The notes under the pieces: model-generated
Seen by the model: only the letters and a program-made list of their open reading frames with translations
Database searches by the model: none
What the model was told of the DNA's origin: nothing
Position numbers and translations under genes: made by a program
Shown: positions 46,431-59,548 of the stretch, one piece after another
Layout of the letters: every line of letters begins with the position of its first letter
Position numbering within the stretch: position 1 is the first letter of the stretch
DNA from: Antitrichia curtipendula
Taxonomy: Eukaryota; Streptophyta; Bryopsida; Hypnales; Leucodontaceae
Assembly: GCA_951230915.1 (NCBI GenBank)
Contig: OX579634.1
Coordinates: forward strand, 48,001,570 to 48,065,569
Direction: 5' to 3'
Length of the DNA stretch: 64,000 nucleotides

Positions 46431-49400
46431 ATGGCAATCTCCGACGATGACCTTCTGGTCGACTCCGACCGTTCCCCGGGCTCTCTCTCGGCCTCTGACT
46501 CCGATGAAGAGGACGAGGACGATCGTGCTGCGGCCCTTCGCCTGGAAGGGCTTCACGCCCGTGTCAGTGCTTCGAATTCCTACGAGGATCACGTCAATGT
46601 ACCATTCCTTCCCTTTCTCTCTGCTTTCTCCTCTCTGTGTCTCGTCCCTGGGTTTCGTGAGTTTTTTCACCAACAAATCGTTAATTCTGTTCCATCAATT
46701 GATGAGATTGGAGTCTATGGGATTCGTTGCGTTCTATCGTACAAATCCTTCATTATGTGCAATTGTGACAGGGTTGACGTCTTCTTGGGTGCAGTATATA
46801 GACGCACTTCGACAGGCTGCAGAGTTGGAGAAGCTTCGTGTAGCCCGGGAAGCAATGAATGCAGTCTTCCCTTTGACTGCTAACATGTGGCTGGAGTGGT
46901 GTGAAGATGAATCGCGATTAGCAACCAGGTACCTCAAAACTCTAGCGCGAACTACTAACGAATATCTATCCAAGAGATCATAGACTGTGGTCTCGTAATT
47001 GTAAAGTAAGATCTATTGGTACGACTCTGTTTGTGCTAGGGTTACGTGTGTGTATCAATGGCTGATTATCGATTCAATATCTCCATCAATTGTGGGTGGG
47101 TGGGTGGGTGGGTGGGGGTTAAGTTTGTTATCTACCAGCTGAATTGGGGGATATGTCTCATGTTCCCCTCTTACCTTTCCGTTTTGTTGTCTTTGTGTAA
47201 TTCCAGCCATGCAGGAGTGCCGGCAGTGGAGGCTTTGTATGAGCGTGGTGTTCAAGAGTATTTAGTAAGTTCATCCAACCTGCTTTCATTTATTAGAGAG
47301 TTTGGACTTCAATCTGGGCGTGGGAGTAATGCTTGGTTTTGCTTGGTTTGTGTGAATTTGTACTGGAATATATGTGTCCTTCCGTTTCTTGAAACTCATG
47401 CATTATGGCTTGGTTGGGTGTTAACGACACGTTCTCAGCCTATTGAAAGTGTTCACCAGTGGTTAGCAGATTGGAGGCTTGTTTTCTTCTGTGCAGAAAT
47501 ATGGTATTTCACATGGTATTTGATATTGCTACGCAGAAATCGTCATATGTTTGTTTTCGTTTGTAAACGAGCGTTTTATTTATTCTTATTTCTGTGTTGC
47601 AGTCCATACCTCTGTGGCTGCATTATCTTGAATTTGTGGAAGAACGCGATTCCGATGTTGCTGATTGCACCCAGGCAGGCATTTCCAAAATGAGGGCACT
47701 CTTTGAGCGGGCATTGACGTCGACTGGGCTGCATTTTACTGAAGGGGGGAAGGTTTGGGAAGCCTTCCGTGATTATGAAGCAGCTCTGCTGCTTAGTATG
47801 GCAGAAGCAAGTCCTGAGGTACTGCGTCATCCATTTATGCCGTGTACTATTATGGGTTTGGTATTTAAACTGGCAACTGGGTTTCTGATCTCAGTTGTAC
47901 AGTCACAGATCTTGATTTATGCAGAAGATTCTATAGAGACTCGGTCTGCAAATTTTGCTTTGCAACTTGCTCATGATTATAATTTACTTCGTGCTTTGAT
48001 GATTCCTGCGTTCACTCTTTTCTGATATTTATTCCTCGTTCTAAATTAAGACTTCTTACAGGCAAAGGCCAAGCAGGTGGAAGTTTTAAGGAACTTGTTC
48101 CATCGTCAGTTGCGAATCCCTCTTGCAGACCATACTCAGGCTCTGGAGCAGTACAAGGATTGGGAGCAGGAACAAGGTGTTCACATCGGGACTGAGAACG
48201 ATGACCTTGCTGGTCTCCCCGGAGGTGTGTCATCTGCATACAAGACAGCGGATCAAATGAGCAAGGCAAGAGTCACATATGAGAGTAACATTGTGGCTGG
48301 GAAGCCTGTGGATGGCGATTTGCTTCAGCACTATTTGGTAAGCTGTGTAATGTTTCATTTTTATTCTTCTGTTCCCTTTCTTCTTAGACAGTTACCAGCA
48401 CCCATTTTTTACACTCATTGCAGTCAAATTCTCTTATCAGTTCAGCGTGCCGTTTTCTGCAATATCTGCGCCGTGATTAGATATCCTTTCTCAGCGAATT
48501 CACAAATTCCAGTTGCCTATTCCTATTTCATCTCAACGTTCAAAATGTTAGTCCTGTTAGGTGAGGTCTCGCATGATAATAGGGAGACCAACCCATTTCT
48601 GCGTTTACCATTATTTTTCTGAGTTGTCTTCACATTTAGTATCTGTTTTTTAGGAGAAAGCGTAGATACATATTGTACGAGTAGTTCCTGTGACAGCGTG
48701 GGGCAGTTTCTTGCTCCTGATAGTGCATTCAAGTATTCTGGTTCTCGTTCAATACTTGTGCAATCTTGCAACTGGACATGAATGTGATCAACGCATGTTA
48801 TGATTTGGACACCAACGTGTATCTGTTTCTGAGACGTACAGGCCTACATTAGCGTCGAGGAGGCAACAGGTGACCCAGCTCGCGCTCAGATTCTATATGA
48901 GCGTACTATTTCTGTATTCCCTGTTACTCATGAGGTTTGGCTGAAGTACACTCACTATTTAGACGTCAACCTCAAGGTAACTTTTCTAATCTCCCTTGGA
49001 TTCATAGAGCAGCAATTACGTTATGCAGTTGATTTTCCTGTGTGTACTCTGTCGAGGGGAATTACGATATGGTTATGGATATGTTTAATTTAGGGTCTTT
49101 TTTTTTTCACGGAGTGAATTAACTTATATTGAAGGTTTCAGTCCTTTAGGACTTGATCGTACCGAAAGTTCAATCCTCACGCACATTTGAAACCTGCTGG
49201 TTTCTTTGCCGCACTGTTCACCTTTGGTCATGATGTTTGATATTGTATATTCTTTAACTGGTCTGTTAATTACAGATAGCTACCGTAATAAGGAAAGTGT
49301 ATGCTCGAGCTGTGCGGAATTGTCCTTGGGTTGGTGCTCTATGGACCAAATATATCCTGGCTCTTGAACGTGCAGCAGCTCCCGAAACGGAACTTGCGGA

Positions 49401-52400
49401 GGTAACTACGAAAATGAGTTGTGTTCTTTATTAGAAGTGTTTTAAGCTGATCAAATATTGTGATTGTGTGGTGCTATATTCTTCGTTAGGTTGATGGTAA
49501 TATACTTCTTTGCATCATATTGAGCATCACTTTTTTTCGTCACGTTTTGGTCGTTTTCAAATGAGCCTGCTTTTGTTTGTTTATCTTATTGATTCTTTTA
49601 AGCCCTTAAGGATCATTGTTAGCCCGAATTTCCAAGAATGTGAATATGTGTTATAAAGGGCAACTTAGAATAATAATTTAGTAGTGGTGTTACAGCAAAA
49701 GTTGTAAACTATGACCCATTCATCTTATCAATACCGTACGGTCAGATCTGCCATTGCAGTAACTAATGTTTTCTCAATAGATTTTGAAATAGTTGATTGA
49801 ACTTTTCTGCCAGAGATAGATTACTGATTGAACATTATTGATTTTGACTAGAATTTTTTGGTGTAAGCTTGAAATCTAAAGTTCCAATTATGATCATGTT
49901 TTAAGAATATTATCTGGCTTATTTATTGAAGGCATTTCTAAGACTTTGGGGGGAACTGGAATAGCTAGTTTTTGAGGTGAAACATACTTTTACTCTTTGA
50001 ACTTTAGAATATTTGCAGGGAGAAGTTTTCAAAATCTAAACTCTAAATTTTCTTAAAACTAACACTACACTCTTTCAAATTTGGGTGAGTGAAAAAATCA
50101 AGCCTGAGTACGCATGGGACATGTTTGATTTCATCCATCATCAAAAATTTGCACTGCTGGTCCGTAAGGGGTTAAGCGACTCGTTCATACTGCAAGTTCT
50201 CTTGTTGACATCCAATAAACCCAAGAATTTGGGGTGTTGGAGATGGTATTTCTATTAGGAATGGAAGTCTTTGGGATCTTGATTATTATGTTGGAAATAT
50301 CCGTGATTTTTGCATGCCCCACCATCTTGCCAGTTGGAGCTCTAGATCTCAGTTACGTGGCCTTTGCTGCAGGTATTCGAAAGAGCACTAGGATGTGGAT
50401 TTCAGACACCAAATGAGGTCAGTCTTCAACGTTTGATGATAATTAAAGAGGAAATCTCATATGGATGGCATGTGCTAGTTTTTCTTCCAATCCCTGATTT
50501 GTATTTTGGGGCAGTTCTGAGCTGATGACCTTTCTTGACTGGATATCTACGATCCTTGCCTGTGGAGCTGATTGATTCCGTATGATGAGGCGTGTTACCC
50601 TATGTATGGGTCAGCTTCGTAAATGATTTAGCAAAATTTGAAGCATGTCCAAAGTTTGTTAAATTTGTAGACCATATCCAAAAGACAAACAGAATTTTAT
50701 TTGAAGGTTTTTAGTTATTTTAAAAATCTGAAACGCCAGAATTAGAAATTTTCCCAATAACTTGAAATTTAAAAAATGACATTTCGTACAGTCTGAATTC
50801 CAAAATCAAACCATTTCGCCATGCGAGTGTTGAAACTGACCTTGGGGTACGGTATGCTGGTTTGTATTGACTACAGTATGAGGATGTTTATCTTTCAAGG
50901 GTCCACTGCCTAAGGCGACGGATCATGGCAGCAGATACAAATTCTGATCAGACGTCGAACTCTCTGCTTTTGCATGATACATTTGAGGTCAGTAACTCGC
51001 TTCGTGGATTTCAAACGTTAAATTCCTGTACTTTTGGTTCTTGTATTAGTGATCCTTCGATCTTTGATCTTTTCAGTGCTATTGATTAGCAATCATCGAT
51101 CTGCAGAAACACTTCTATTATTGCACTGCATCAGCTCGTTTCTGAATGTTTCTGATTTCCTTGGATTGGTAGTCCTCTTTGAGTGCAGATGGTGCGTAAC
51201 TTCGGGCGCTACGTTTTGGTTTAGTTCTTTTCAGTAATCAATAATCATCATCTGCTGTCTGTCTTTGCAGCGAGGAACGTCATTCATGTCCACTTATTTC
51301 CCGGATTATGTGAACCACAACATCAGACTATGGACTTATTGGGCTAATTTGGAAGCTAAGTTATTGATGGACAGTACAGCAGCCCGTGGAGTTTGGGAGA
51401 ATCTGATTAAGACTCAGTAAGTTATGGATGCAGTTTCCGCTATTTGTATTCTGACGCTCTTCATTTTTTACAACTTTTCACTCTACTACTTATATTTTAA
51501 TGAGTATCGTCTTTTTATCAAATAAAGTTGCTGTTATGTGCAGTGGTTGGATGTTAGAGGTGTGGCAAAACTATATATCTATGGAGCTGCTCCTTGGTAA
51601 TGTGAAGGAGGCAAGAACATTATACAAGCGCTGCTACAGTCGTAGGCTTGAGGGGATGGGAACAGAGGTACATAGGAGCTGGCAATTCGCAACGCCTTGG
51701 TTTGAATGCGAATGATTGCTGTATAATATATGTTGGCGTTTGAAGCCTCTCATTGTGTCTGAATTATGTGTATGGTCCCTACACTGTTGCAGCGTGTCTG
51801 TATCAGAAACCTACTGGGGTTGCTATACAGTTCATTAAGATCAACAGAGTCTTGGCACTTATTTTACTTTCTATGCTCTTTTCAGGTAATGTGTGCTGCG
51901 TGGTTACGTTTTGAAGAAGAGTATGGTACTCTGGAAGACTTTGACCGAGCTGTGTTGAAGGTGGGATTTCTAGTCAAGATTGCCCCAATCATGCACGGCC
52001 ATTATAATCAATGACGTCTGTTTAATGTTTTCATTTACTGGATATTTGAAAATGCTTATTTAGCGGACCATCCCTTATTGCTGAAGGATATTCTAATTAG
52101 ATATTTTAAAATTTGGCAATCACAGGTTGGGCCGAGAGTTGCGGAGGTGCAGAATTTACAGAGTCAACAAGAGCATAAGGTTGCTGTAGAAAGAGTAAAG
52201 ATGGAATCCAACTCTCGACCAACAGATCATGCAAAGCCCAAAAAGGATCCAAACAGCAGATCATCCAAGATAACTGACAATGCGCTTAAATCAAGTGGCA
52301 AAAAGAGAGGCCTGGGATATACAGAATCTGAGAATCCTGTGAAACGTCAGAAATTCCTTAGCGATCCTGTTAAAGACGGAGATCAAGCAAGAGCTTCAGA

Positions 52401-54156
52401 TACACCAGCAGACGTGGACTCAAGCATGGAGGAACCAGGTACGTGTTCAGCCTTGCTGTCTTTGTTTCTATGTTGACTTGGTATGCAAATCTGACTGAAC
52501 CTCATTTGGTTATGAATAGGACTTGTGTTTCTCATCTTAGTTCCTTATACTGAATGCGTGGTGGTTTCTACCTTTGTGGTTGTTATTGCTCGATTCTTTT
52601 GAAGTTGCATGCATACTGCTGGATGACAATTCACTCTCCACAGAACCAGTGGAGCAAACTTCAAAACAGATATCAAGAGAAGAAAATTTTAAGCAATCAA
52701 AAGAGCCCAGCAAACCAGTTGTTTTTAAGGACGAGTGCACTGCATTTTTATCAAATGTAGCATTTGAGGTAAATAGTTTCGAGCACTATCCTTTCTCAAT
52801 CAATTTCCATAGTTTCTAGGAATGGGACAGCAATGTATCTAGTTATGGCGATTGTGGATATCAGTATCGGTGCTCATGGAACTTGGTTTGAATGTGACTC
52901 AGCTGTGAATCACTCTGCGTGGTGAAGTGTAAACAATCATATTTTCAAGTTGGATTCTGAATTTGAATGAGATGATGTAGGTGACGGAGGAAGACCTTAA
53001 GGTGTTTTTTTCTCCCTCTTCTCGCGTCAAGGAAGTTCGCATACTGCGGGAACGTGGCACCGCAAGACCGCGAGTGCGTTTTCTCTATTTGGAATTTTGA
53101 AATTTTGGATTATCAGGTTCTAGTCGCTGGATGTGTGATACGAATGCCAGGTTACCTGAAAACTTAGAACTGGGAGATTAGTAGGGCTGTCTCTTCCTCA
53201 TTACACTCTGTCCAAACTTTTGTGTTTCCGAACAGGGATTGGCATATGTTGATTTCGAAGACGAAGAGTCTCTAACGGCAGCTATAGCCAAAAACAAAGA
53301 AGAGCTGAAAGGGCGGCAACTGAGCATTGCACGTTCAGATCCCAAAGGAGGACGTGGCGGAGGTCGAGGCCCTGGAGCGAATCGTGGTGGAAGAACAGGC
53401 GCATCCGGCCGTGGTCAGAGTTTTTCTAACTACTTGGAAAACATGATGAATTGAAATCCTTCACGCTGTGCTATCAGTGTGTGCTGTTGAAGACTAACTT
53501 ATGAGTCTATCTTTCATGTTGGGATTTCAGGCGAGGGTCGTGGAGGCAGTGGAAGAGGTGATTCAACCAACACCCTTGGAGGTACAGTTGCCTCTTTTTA
53601 TTGTCTCGATGGATTTCATCGTCGTTATTCAAAGGATTCCTCATTGCATAGTATCTTAACCCCCAAGTGCTCTAAGATAAAAATAGAGAGTCCACTTTGA
53701 AAGGTAATAGTCGATTAATAGAGCTCTCAAAACATATTTTTAATTTTAGAGAATTTCGGGTATGATGACTTCGTATATTGTGACTATGGGGCTTCCCAAA
53801 TGACTTATTCAACTCCTCTCGATATGGAGGCGGACTCGTTTGACCTTTTGGGCACCTGAAAGCAACAGCTGAAAAGTTTTTTAATTCTACTCTTGGTAGC
53901 GTGGGTGCCTCGGGCTGACAATTGTTGTCTTTGGTGGTAACCAGGTGGTCGGGGTCTTGCTGGACCTCCAACGGTCGGACACCGCCGTGGTGGTCACCTG
54001 AAACTCTCAGGTTCTAACACATTTGCAATGCCACGGAATGTAGCTCGGCCTTTAGGTTGGGGCAATCCGCAAGTGGCCACTTCTTCAAGCCCCAATGGAG
54101 ATGAAATTCCCAAATCAAACACAGATTTCAGAGAGATGTTTATAAAAAAAAGCTGA
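46431..54156 (+). CDS. SART3: SART3/EMB140-like U4/U6 snRNP recycling factor, 18 exons
   Basis: Encodes 861 residues of the SART3/Prp24 family, which reanneals U4 and U6 snRNAs after splicing. Exons: 46431-46598, 46795-46928, 47207-47264, 47603-47818, 48062-48337, 48842-48976, 49276-49401, 50373-50417, 50877-50987, 51271-51416, 51544-51667, 51886-51960, 52126-52438, 52644-52768, 52981-53073, 53236-53413, 53531-53581, 53945-54156. Order of domains: acidic N-terminus (to about 56), half-TPR/HAT repeats (about 57-545, for example LRVAREAMNAVFPLTANMWL, GLHFTEGGKVWEAFRDYE), a basic linker with KKRGLGY and PVKRQK, one RRM (about 668-745; RNP2 AFLSNV, RNP1 GLAYVDF), an Arg/Gly-rich tail, and the C-terminal LSm-binding motif NTDFREMFIKKS. 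A TTG upstream is not a start. The longest intron (49402-50372) is 971 bases. Confidence 0.93.
47091..47118 (+). other. G-rich repeat (GGGT)n in SART3 intron 2
   Basis: Six GGG-or-longer runs separated by single T on the sense strand. This fits the rule for a G-quadruplex in DNA or nascent RNA. It lies about 90 bases before the acceptor of exon 3. Confidence 0.75.
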
Positions 54157-57100
54157 GGTTGGGGTTGGTGTATTTTACTTCCTCTTTCGTTCCACTGTAG
54201 ATCTTGAGGGACTTTCTAAACAACATTTCGTTTTACTTAGATGTTTGACCAATTCTGTGGGAACTGGATTAGAAGAGCTGGAGGCTGAAAATACTTGGTT
54301 CCCCCATCTGCGACCAAGGACACGATGTTCATACACTTCTCTTTGTAGGTGGTGGTGTTATGTTCGTGCTATCCCATGGCATGATTGAGTAAAATATGCA
54401 CAGAAAATGAAAAATTCATCCAAAATTTGTGTATCTGTTGAGAGATGAAAATGCTTAACTTGGCAACTGTGCAAACCCCAAATTTTCAAAGTGTTACTCA
54501 TGAGCAAAAGTTTATGCACACAAAGTTCTTTATGTTTGGTAATACTTTAATTGTCTCTATTCAAAATCTATCATATTTTATTTTTCTTTCTTTAGTTATC
54601 AAATACAATTAATAAGCCATAACTTTGGAATAATAATGGGATAATTTGAAGATGAGATTATCCCATAGCTTTGAGGATTTATGATAAACAATGCATTTCA
54701 CTATAAAAACAACCTCTCAACCATTTCATCTTTCATTTAGTCATAAATAAATTTCTATATATGAAAGATGGGGAACAAACTCATTGACAATGGATTTTTT
54801 GTATTGTCTTTCATTTTTAATTAACTTACATTGATTTTGCAGTCTATGTACAATAAATTCCCTACTTGATGTAGTAGTGTCTCGACCATGTCAGATTTGT
54901 TCCTACAAAAAAAAAAAAAAAAGGTGGGCTTATAGGGACATCTTGAGAACTTGCGTTCTTCTAATGGCCTCATATCTCCTCTAATGCTCCAAGGGAAAAT
55001 GATTTAGACTAAGTACTTAAGAATTTTATGATGTTACCATCACACAATGAATTAAAAGAGGTTGCTTCAATCACCTCTTCATGTCCATATGATATTTTAA
55101 TTGGATTGGTCTACACTTTTTTTTTCTACATTTTGTTTTTCATGATGGTGGCTTTTTTTTTCCACATTTTGTTTTTCACAATGGTGGCTTTTTTAAATTT
55201 GTCGATGGAGGCAACCAATTGTGGTCAATCTTTGTCATTTGGGTAGCTAAAATGTATTTTTTAATAATTTACAAAAAAATTGGTTCAATACAATTATACA
55301 TCCCTCCTCAATATTTGCCTCAATATAGACTTGTAAGTGGACAAAAAACAATTGTCAAAATTTGGTGATCTTGCCTACTGGCCCAATAAAGAACAACTTG
55401 GGGTGTTCAACTTACTACCTTGGGGACGCCGCTTTATCTACTCACTAATCTCCATTTTTCACAATATGAAATGTGAGCTTTCAAAGCATCTAAAGTAACT
55501 ACACCTAAAATCGCACGAATAAGCTATGTGGCATGATCAATATGCTTTAGAAAATGAACAACAATTTTTTCACATTGTGAAGGACTATGAATCAAAATGC
55601 AAGTGGTTCCATTATTTTTGGACACATTTTGAATTAGTTACAAATTTTCAAAGATGCAAAGCATAAGGTACTAAAAGTGTCATGTGGGTGATGTCAAAAT
55701 GCATTTGATGCACATGAGGAAATGACACTAGAAAAGAAGTTAAAGCAACATAAAGTGTACTCAAAATTGTCTACTTCCAAATTTTTACCTCCACAATACT
55801 ATAAATAGGGTTGCACACTACTTAAAATTCACCTTACATTTGTCCTTGTCATGTGCTTGAATTTAGATACCCTCCCTATTCACTTTCCCTTCCAAAATAG
55901 GGGTTGATTGTGAGGATTGGTCCATTTTAGGTGTAGTTCCCTCAGAGCATATCCTACAACCCTCCAAATGTCCCCGTCCCCCTCATTTCTGGATGATAAG
56001 CAATCAATTTCAGTGCATGTCAATCTCTACCTTTACTTTCCCCCTACAAACAAGTCATATTTGAAGGAATCAGGGACCCCTCTACATAATAAATGATAGC
56101 TTACTTTTTGCTTTTGCGAGTTTTGTGACTTGTGATTGGTTGGAAGCATACTTTAGTGAGTACTATTGTCAGGGATGCAAGTGGCCATCCCCTCTAAATT
56201 GAATAAATGATCACATGGCCCGTCGGATGCTTGTAAGCAAGACACTGCAACAATTCTTCAGCAAAAGATTGGCAATTGGACAGAAGCACTCATAAGCGGA
56301 ACAAGAGTCTCCAACCGTGATAAGAAGAAGCACAAAGGTGATGAAGGATCAGAGGAGGGTTTGAGGGAAGACGTCAATCACAATTGTTACAATCTTCGGA
56401 ACTCTCCCCCAAGAACACCTCTTTTTGGTGTCAAAAACACTCAACCTAGGCAGACATATCACTGGTGATTGAAGCCAGTAGTCTGGTGGAAGAAAGCAAG
56501 TTACCATTAGCTTCCAAACAAGAGGATCGAAGGTAAACATCTCTCCCAATTTGTAGCGCACTAGCCACATACTCAAGATATGTCATAGTTATGTTATTTT
56601 TTTAGACCCAATCGATCAAATCAAGAGGTCATATTAAAGAAGTCAAAGTATCCCTAACAAAGCATGTTTTTGCACACACGGCACTTTCTGGGCTCTAAAA
56701 GTTCTTCACTCTCCTAACCAGTTGATTGCTCACTGTCCGTTCCACATCCTTATATAAGCTTACACATGGTTTTTCCTCCTCGAAGCATGGGTGTTTTCAA
56801 CTGCCTCGAATGCCATGATCGCTCAAGGATGAATCCATAGTAAAAGCTCCCAAGCCTCCTCTTAACCATCATATCACTGATTGGTTCGTCCGTTTCATCC
56901 AGCAGCATCAACTTCCACTCGAATACTATAAATCTCTACAAATATATATACACTCTGCACCAAGGCCGCCTCATTCCGAAGACTGTCCCCTCGGAAGATC
57001 TTCCTCCACCAAGAGCCTCACATCTTCCAGTTCTGAACTCTCAGAACTATCCCATTGCAATTATACCTCCAGTCTCTAAAACATCGTGAATCTATCAGAG

Positions 57101-57208
57101 AGGAATGCCACAGCCTCTCAAGGTCCCCACTTGGAAGTCCACAGGACAGTGAGAGCGACGCAGAAATTACACGATTCCTCCGTTTACAAAATGTGGCAGG
57201 CCCTTCTT
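54157..57208. other. 3-kb spacer between SART3 and the RTE1 gene
   Basis: 3' untranslated regions of two convergent genes plus AT-rich DNA. A run of 17 A lies near 54906-54922. TATA-like strings occur near 56753 and 56943 but no coding frame with a recognisable domain follows. A minus-strand frame at 56576-56349 and plus-strand frames near 57055-57274 show no motif. Confidence 0.45.
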
Positions 57209-59548
57209 CTAGCAGTCAATGTACCCTCCAAATGCGTAGGTGCCATAGGTAAACCAACCAACGAGGAGGAATGAGAATCCAGCCCAGAAATGGAAGAAAG
57301 CCCAGCCTGCCATGTACAATCCAAAAGTCATGACTGCGACGAAAGGCACATAGGCCCGGAGGAATCCAGTGTAATCCACGAATTGACCCTTCACCAGGGC
57401 AAGTAGAAGCACGTCCATGAGGTTCCAGTTTGTGTACCCTCCATAAGCCATCCGGTTCAAGCAGTTTGCAACGAAGGAGTGACAGTTGCAGCTGAAAAAA
57501 TTGTATAGCTTTCTCCCAAACACTTGCGCAGATCTAGAAACAGCATCGTCCCAAGAGTAGGCCATCCCTGCCACGGCATGCTTCTCGGCAACGCTGCACG
57601 TATGGCCGTGTTTTGGGTCGGGGAAACAGCACTGCACCAAATAAAATCAAACTTCAGAAGCTGGTACACCAGGACCTCTTTATTTCATGTCACTTTAAAC
57701 ATGCAACACTATATTGTCACAATATTGTAGAATCCAATGAAATCGCATACATTTTCGGCATCCAGGATACGACATTAACTCCCAAGAGCCCAGATGGCTC
57801 CTTCCATGACTACAAAAGGACTACTCCTTCTATGAAATAAATCATAGAAGGCAAGTAACAAGATGTGTCGATAGATAGAAGAAATCATGTACTACACAGT
57901 GTTTTTTTTTCCGGCGATTTGGTGCAAAATTGCACCAAAAATTTTGACCTAGCACGAAGCCTATAGGAAATTTTTAGTAAATTTTTGGATGAAATCGCCA
58001 AAAAACTTCAAGTTCAAGAAAAATCTTGGATGAAATCGCCACATTGTGAATGAAAATAGAATTATAGATACGTAGTATCACATTTTTTATACAGTACTTG
58101 GATGAATGTTGAAACTTGGAGCACCACCGTAACATTTAATATCGCCACTTCGCCACTTCATGGAAAATGAAAAAAAAAACACTGGTACTACATGTTTTAA
58201 AGCTAGAGTAGAGAGGAGTTTCGACAATTAGTCCAACTATTAGCTTCCAAAGTGAACTTTCTATATTTTGTGGGGGCACTTGGGTAGTGAAGAGGTCTGG
58301 GTTTAAATCAGGCCCGGGAATTCAAAATAGGCACGAAAGACTGACAGCATACGTTTGGGCTCCATACCTCTTCTTCTCTGAGGCTCACGAATTTTGCTGT
58401 CGACCCAAATGCAAGATTATCGATGTTGATGACCCCAGCAAAGTCAAGAATTACACCATCCTGTCGGCAGATTCCCACATGACCCACAAAGGGTACAAGC
58501 CAAGCAATGATTGGAAGTGGCACCCACACCAGACAATACGGGAACTTGCCATTCTTTACATCCACGGGAGCAGCAACCCTTCTCACTACCTGTAAAGGTT
58601 GTTCTGGTCAGTTCAATGTGCCCCAAGCAATTCTGATATGAAAAAAAGGGAGCATAATTTATCGAATCTAAGAAAGAGAATACAATTTGCATCACTTCAA
58701 GCACGATCGACCGATATGTCGGAGTGTGCTTTCATAGGGAGACCAGTACAGAGCGCACTGGAGGAGATCATGTTGGGTACAAGAGTCAAACTTTCTTACG
58801 ATCAATTTTTTTTTAATAAGTATGAATTTCTTATGTGACAATTCAGAGTGCGAGGATGTAGGCCACTATTGAAGGGACGGAAGACAACCCCATTCAAAGA
58901 TCAGTGACTACAGACATTAAATCAAGTCATGCGTACACCACTTGCTAATTGCGACAGTGTAAGAATGAAGTTGCTGTTGGTAACAAGGGTCAGAATAGGA
59001 GACGAGATCAGGTTCCTAACAAGTTTGCCCCATTTGAAAAAAGAGAAAAATTCAAATGTTCATTGAATTCTCTTACCGGTTTTGGCTCAGCATGTCGCCT
59101 TCTCAGTTCGTCCTTGGGGACAGACTTCAGGTTTTGGTAATGCTCTTCAATTTCTGCGTCTAGGCTATCTTCCTCAGCCAGAGCAATTACTGCAGAAAAT
59201 GTGTCGCATACATGAGGAAGGTCATTAAGCGCATACAGCGGCATACAAAAGTGTGCGGTCAGCATTGAAGTGCATCGACTAATTCAAACGTTAGCACTGA
59301 GCACTGACTTGCAAAGTATGATGTTGACAACAGATTTAAAAACATTAAATAAATAAAAATAAGTCCAATATCTTCACGACGTACAGTACAATCTCGTAAC
59401 TCTCATGTATCTTATTAAAACAGCAACATTCCGAGTAGCAAGACTTACAATGCCTTCCCCTCGGGCGATACGGTGAATGCATGGCTTTCTGTTGCCTGGA
59501 TGATTTGATCTTCACACCCGCAAAATCCAACGCGGCAACTGAAGACAT
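57209..59548 (-). CDS. RTE1: RTE1/TMEM222-family membrane protein (DUF778)
   Basis: Encodes 285 residues. Exons (minus): 59548-59449, 59189-59077, 58589-58368, 57631-57209, all GT-AG and in phase. In Arabidopsis, RTE1 acts at Golgi/ER to support the ethylene receptor ETR1; the animal relative is TMEM222. The conserved core is seen in order: FPYCLVWVPLPIIAWLVPFVGHVGICRQDG, VILDFAG, NLAFGSTAKFV (about 87-138), WDDAVSRSAQVF, the CNCHSFVANCLNRMAYGG block (193-210) and NWNLMDVLLLALVKGQFV. Three hydrophobic segments at the C-terminus (about 225-280) extend past the core and end GGYIDC. His108 and Asn194-Cys195 recall the His and Asn-Cys motifs of LRAT-like enzymes. Whether this is the RTE1 or RTH paralogue is not decided here. 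Start: first Met of the earliest exon; a leader intron up to about 60780 is likely. Confidence 0.9.
57897..58184. mobile_element. hAT-type MITE in the last intron of the RTE1 gene
   Basis: 288 bases, ends CAGTGTTTTTTTTTC and its inverse complement (allowing a longer A run). Flanked by a perfect 8-base duplication gtactaca (57889-57896 and 58185-58192), the hallmark of hAT elements. No frame inside; the interior repeats ggatgaaatcgcca. The insertion is well away from both splice sites. Confidence 0.9.

Noticed and set aside
47046..47693. 215-residue frame in SART3
   Set aside because: It reads across intron 2, exon 3, intron 3 and part of exon 4 in wrong phase; the exon parts belong to SART3.
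46431..54156. Prp39-like U1 snRNP protein
   Set aside because: HAT repeats alone fit several splicing factors, but the RRM plus the C-terminal LSm-binding motif and the SART3-type repeat sequences decide for SART3.
57055..57274. Plus-strand gene near the RTE1 3' end
   Set aside because: The frames are antisense to the last RTE1 exon and its 3' flank and have no domain.
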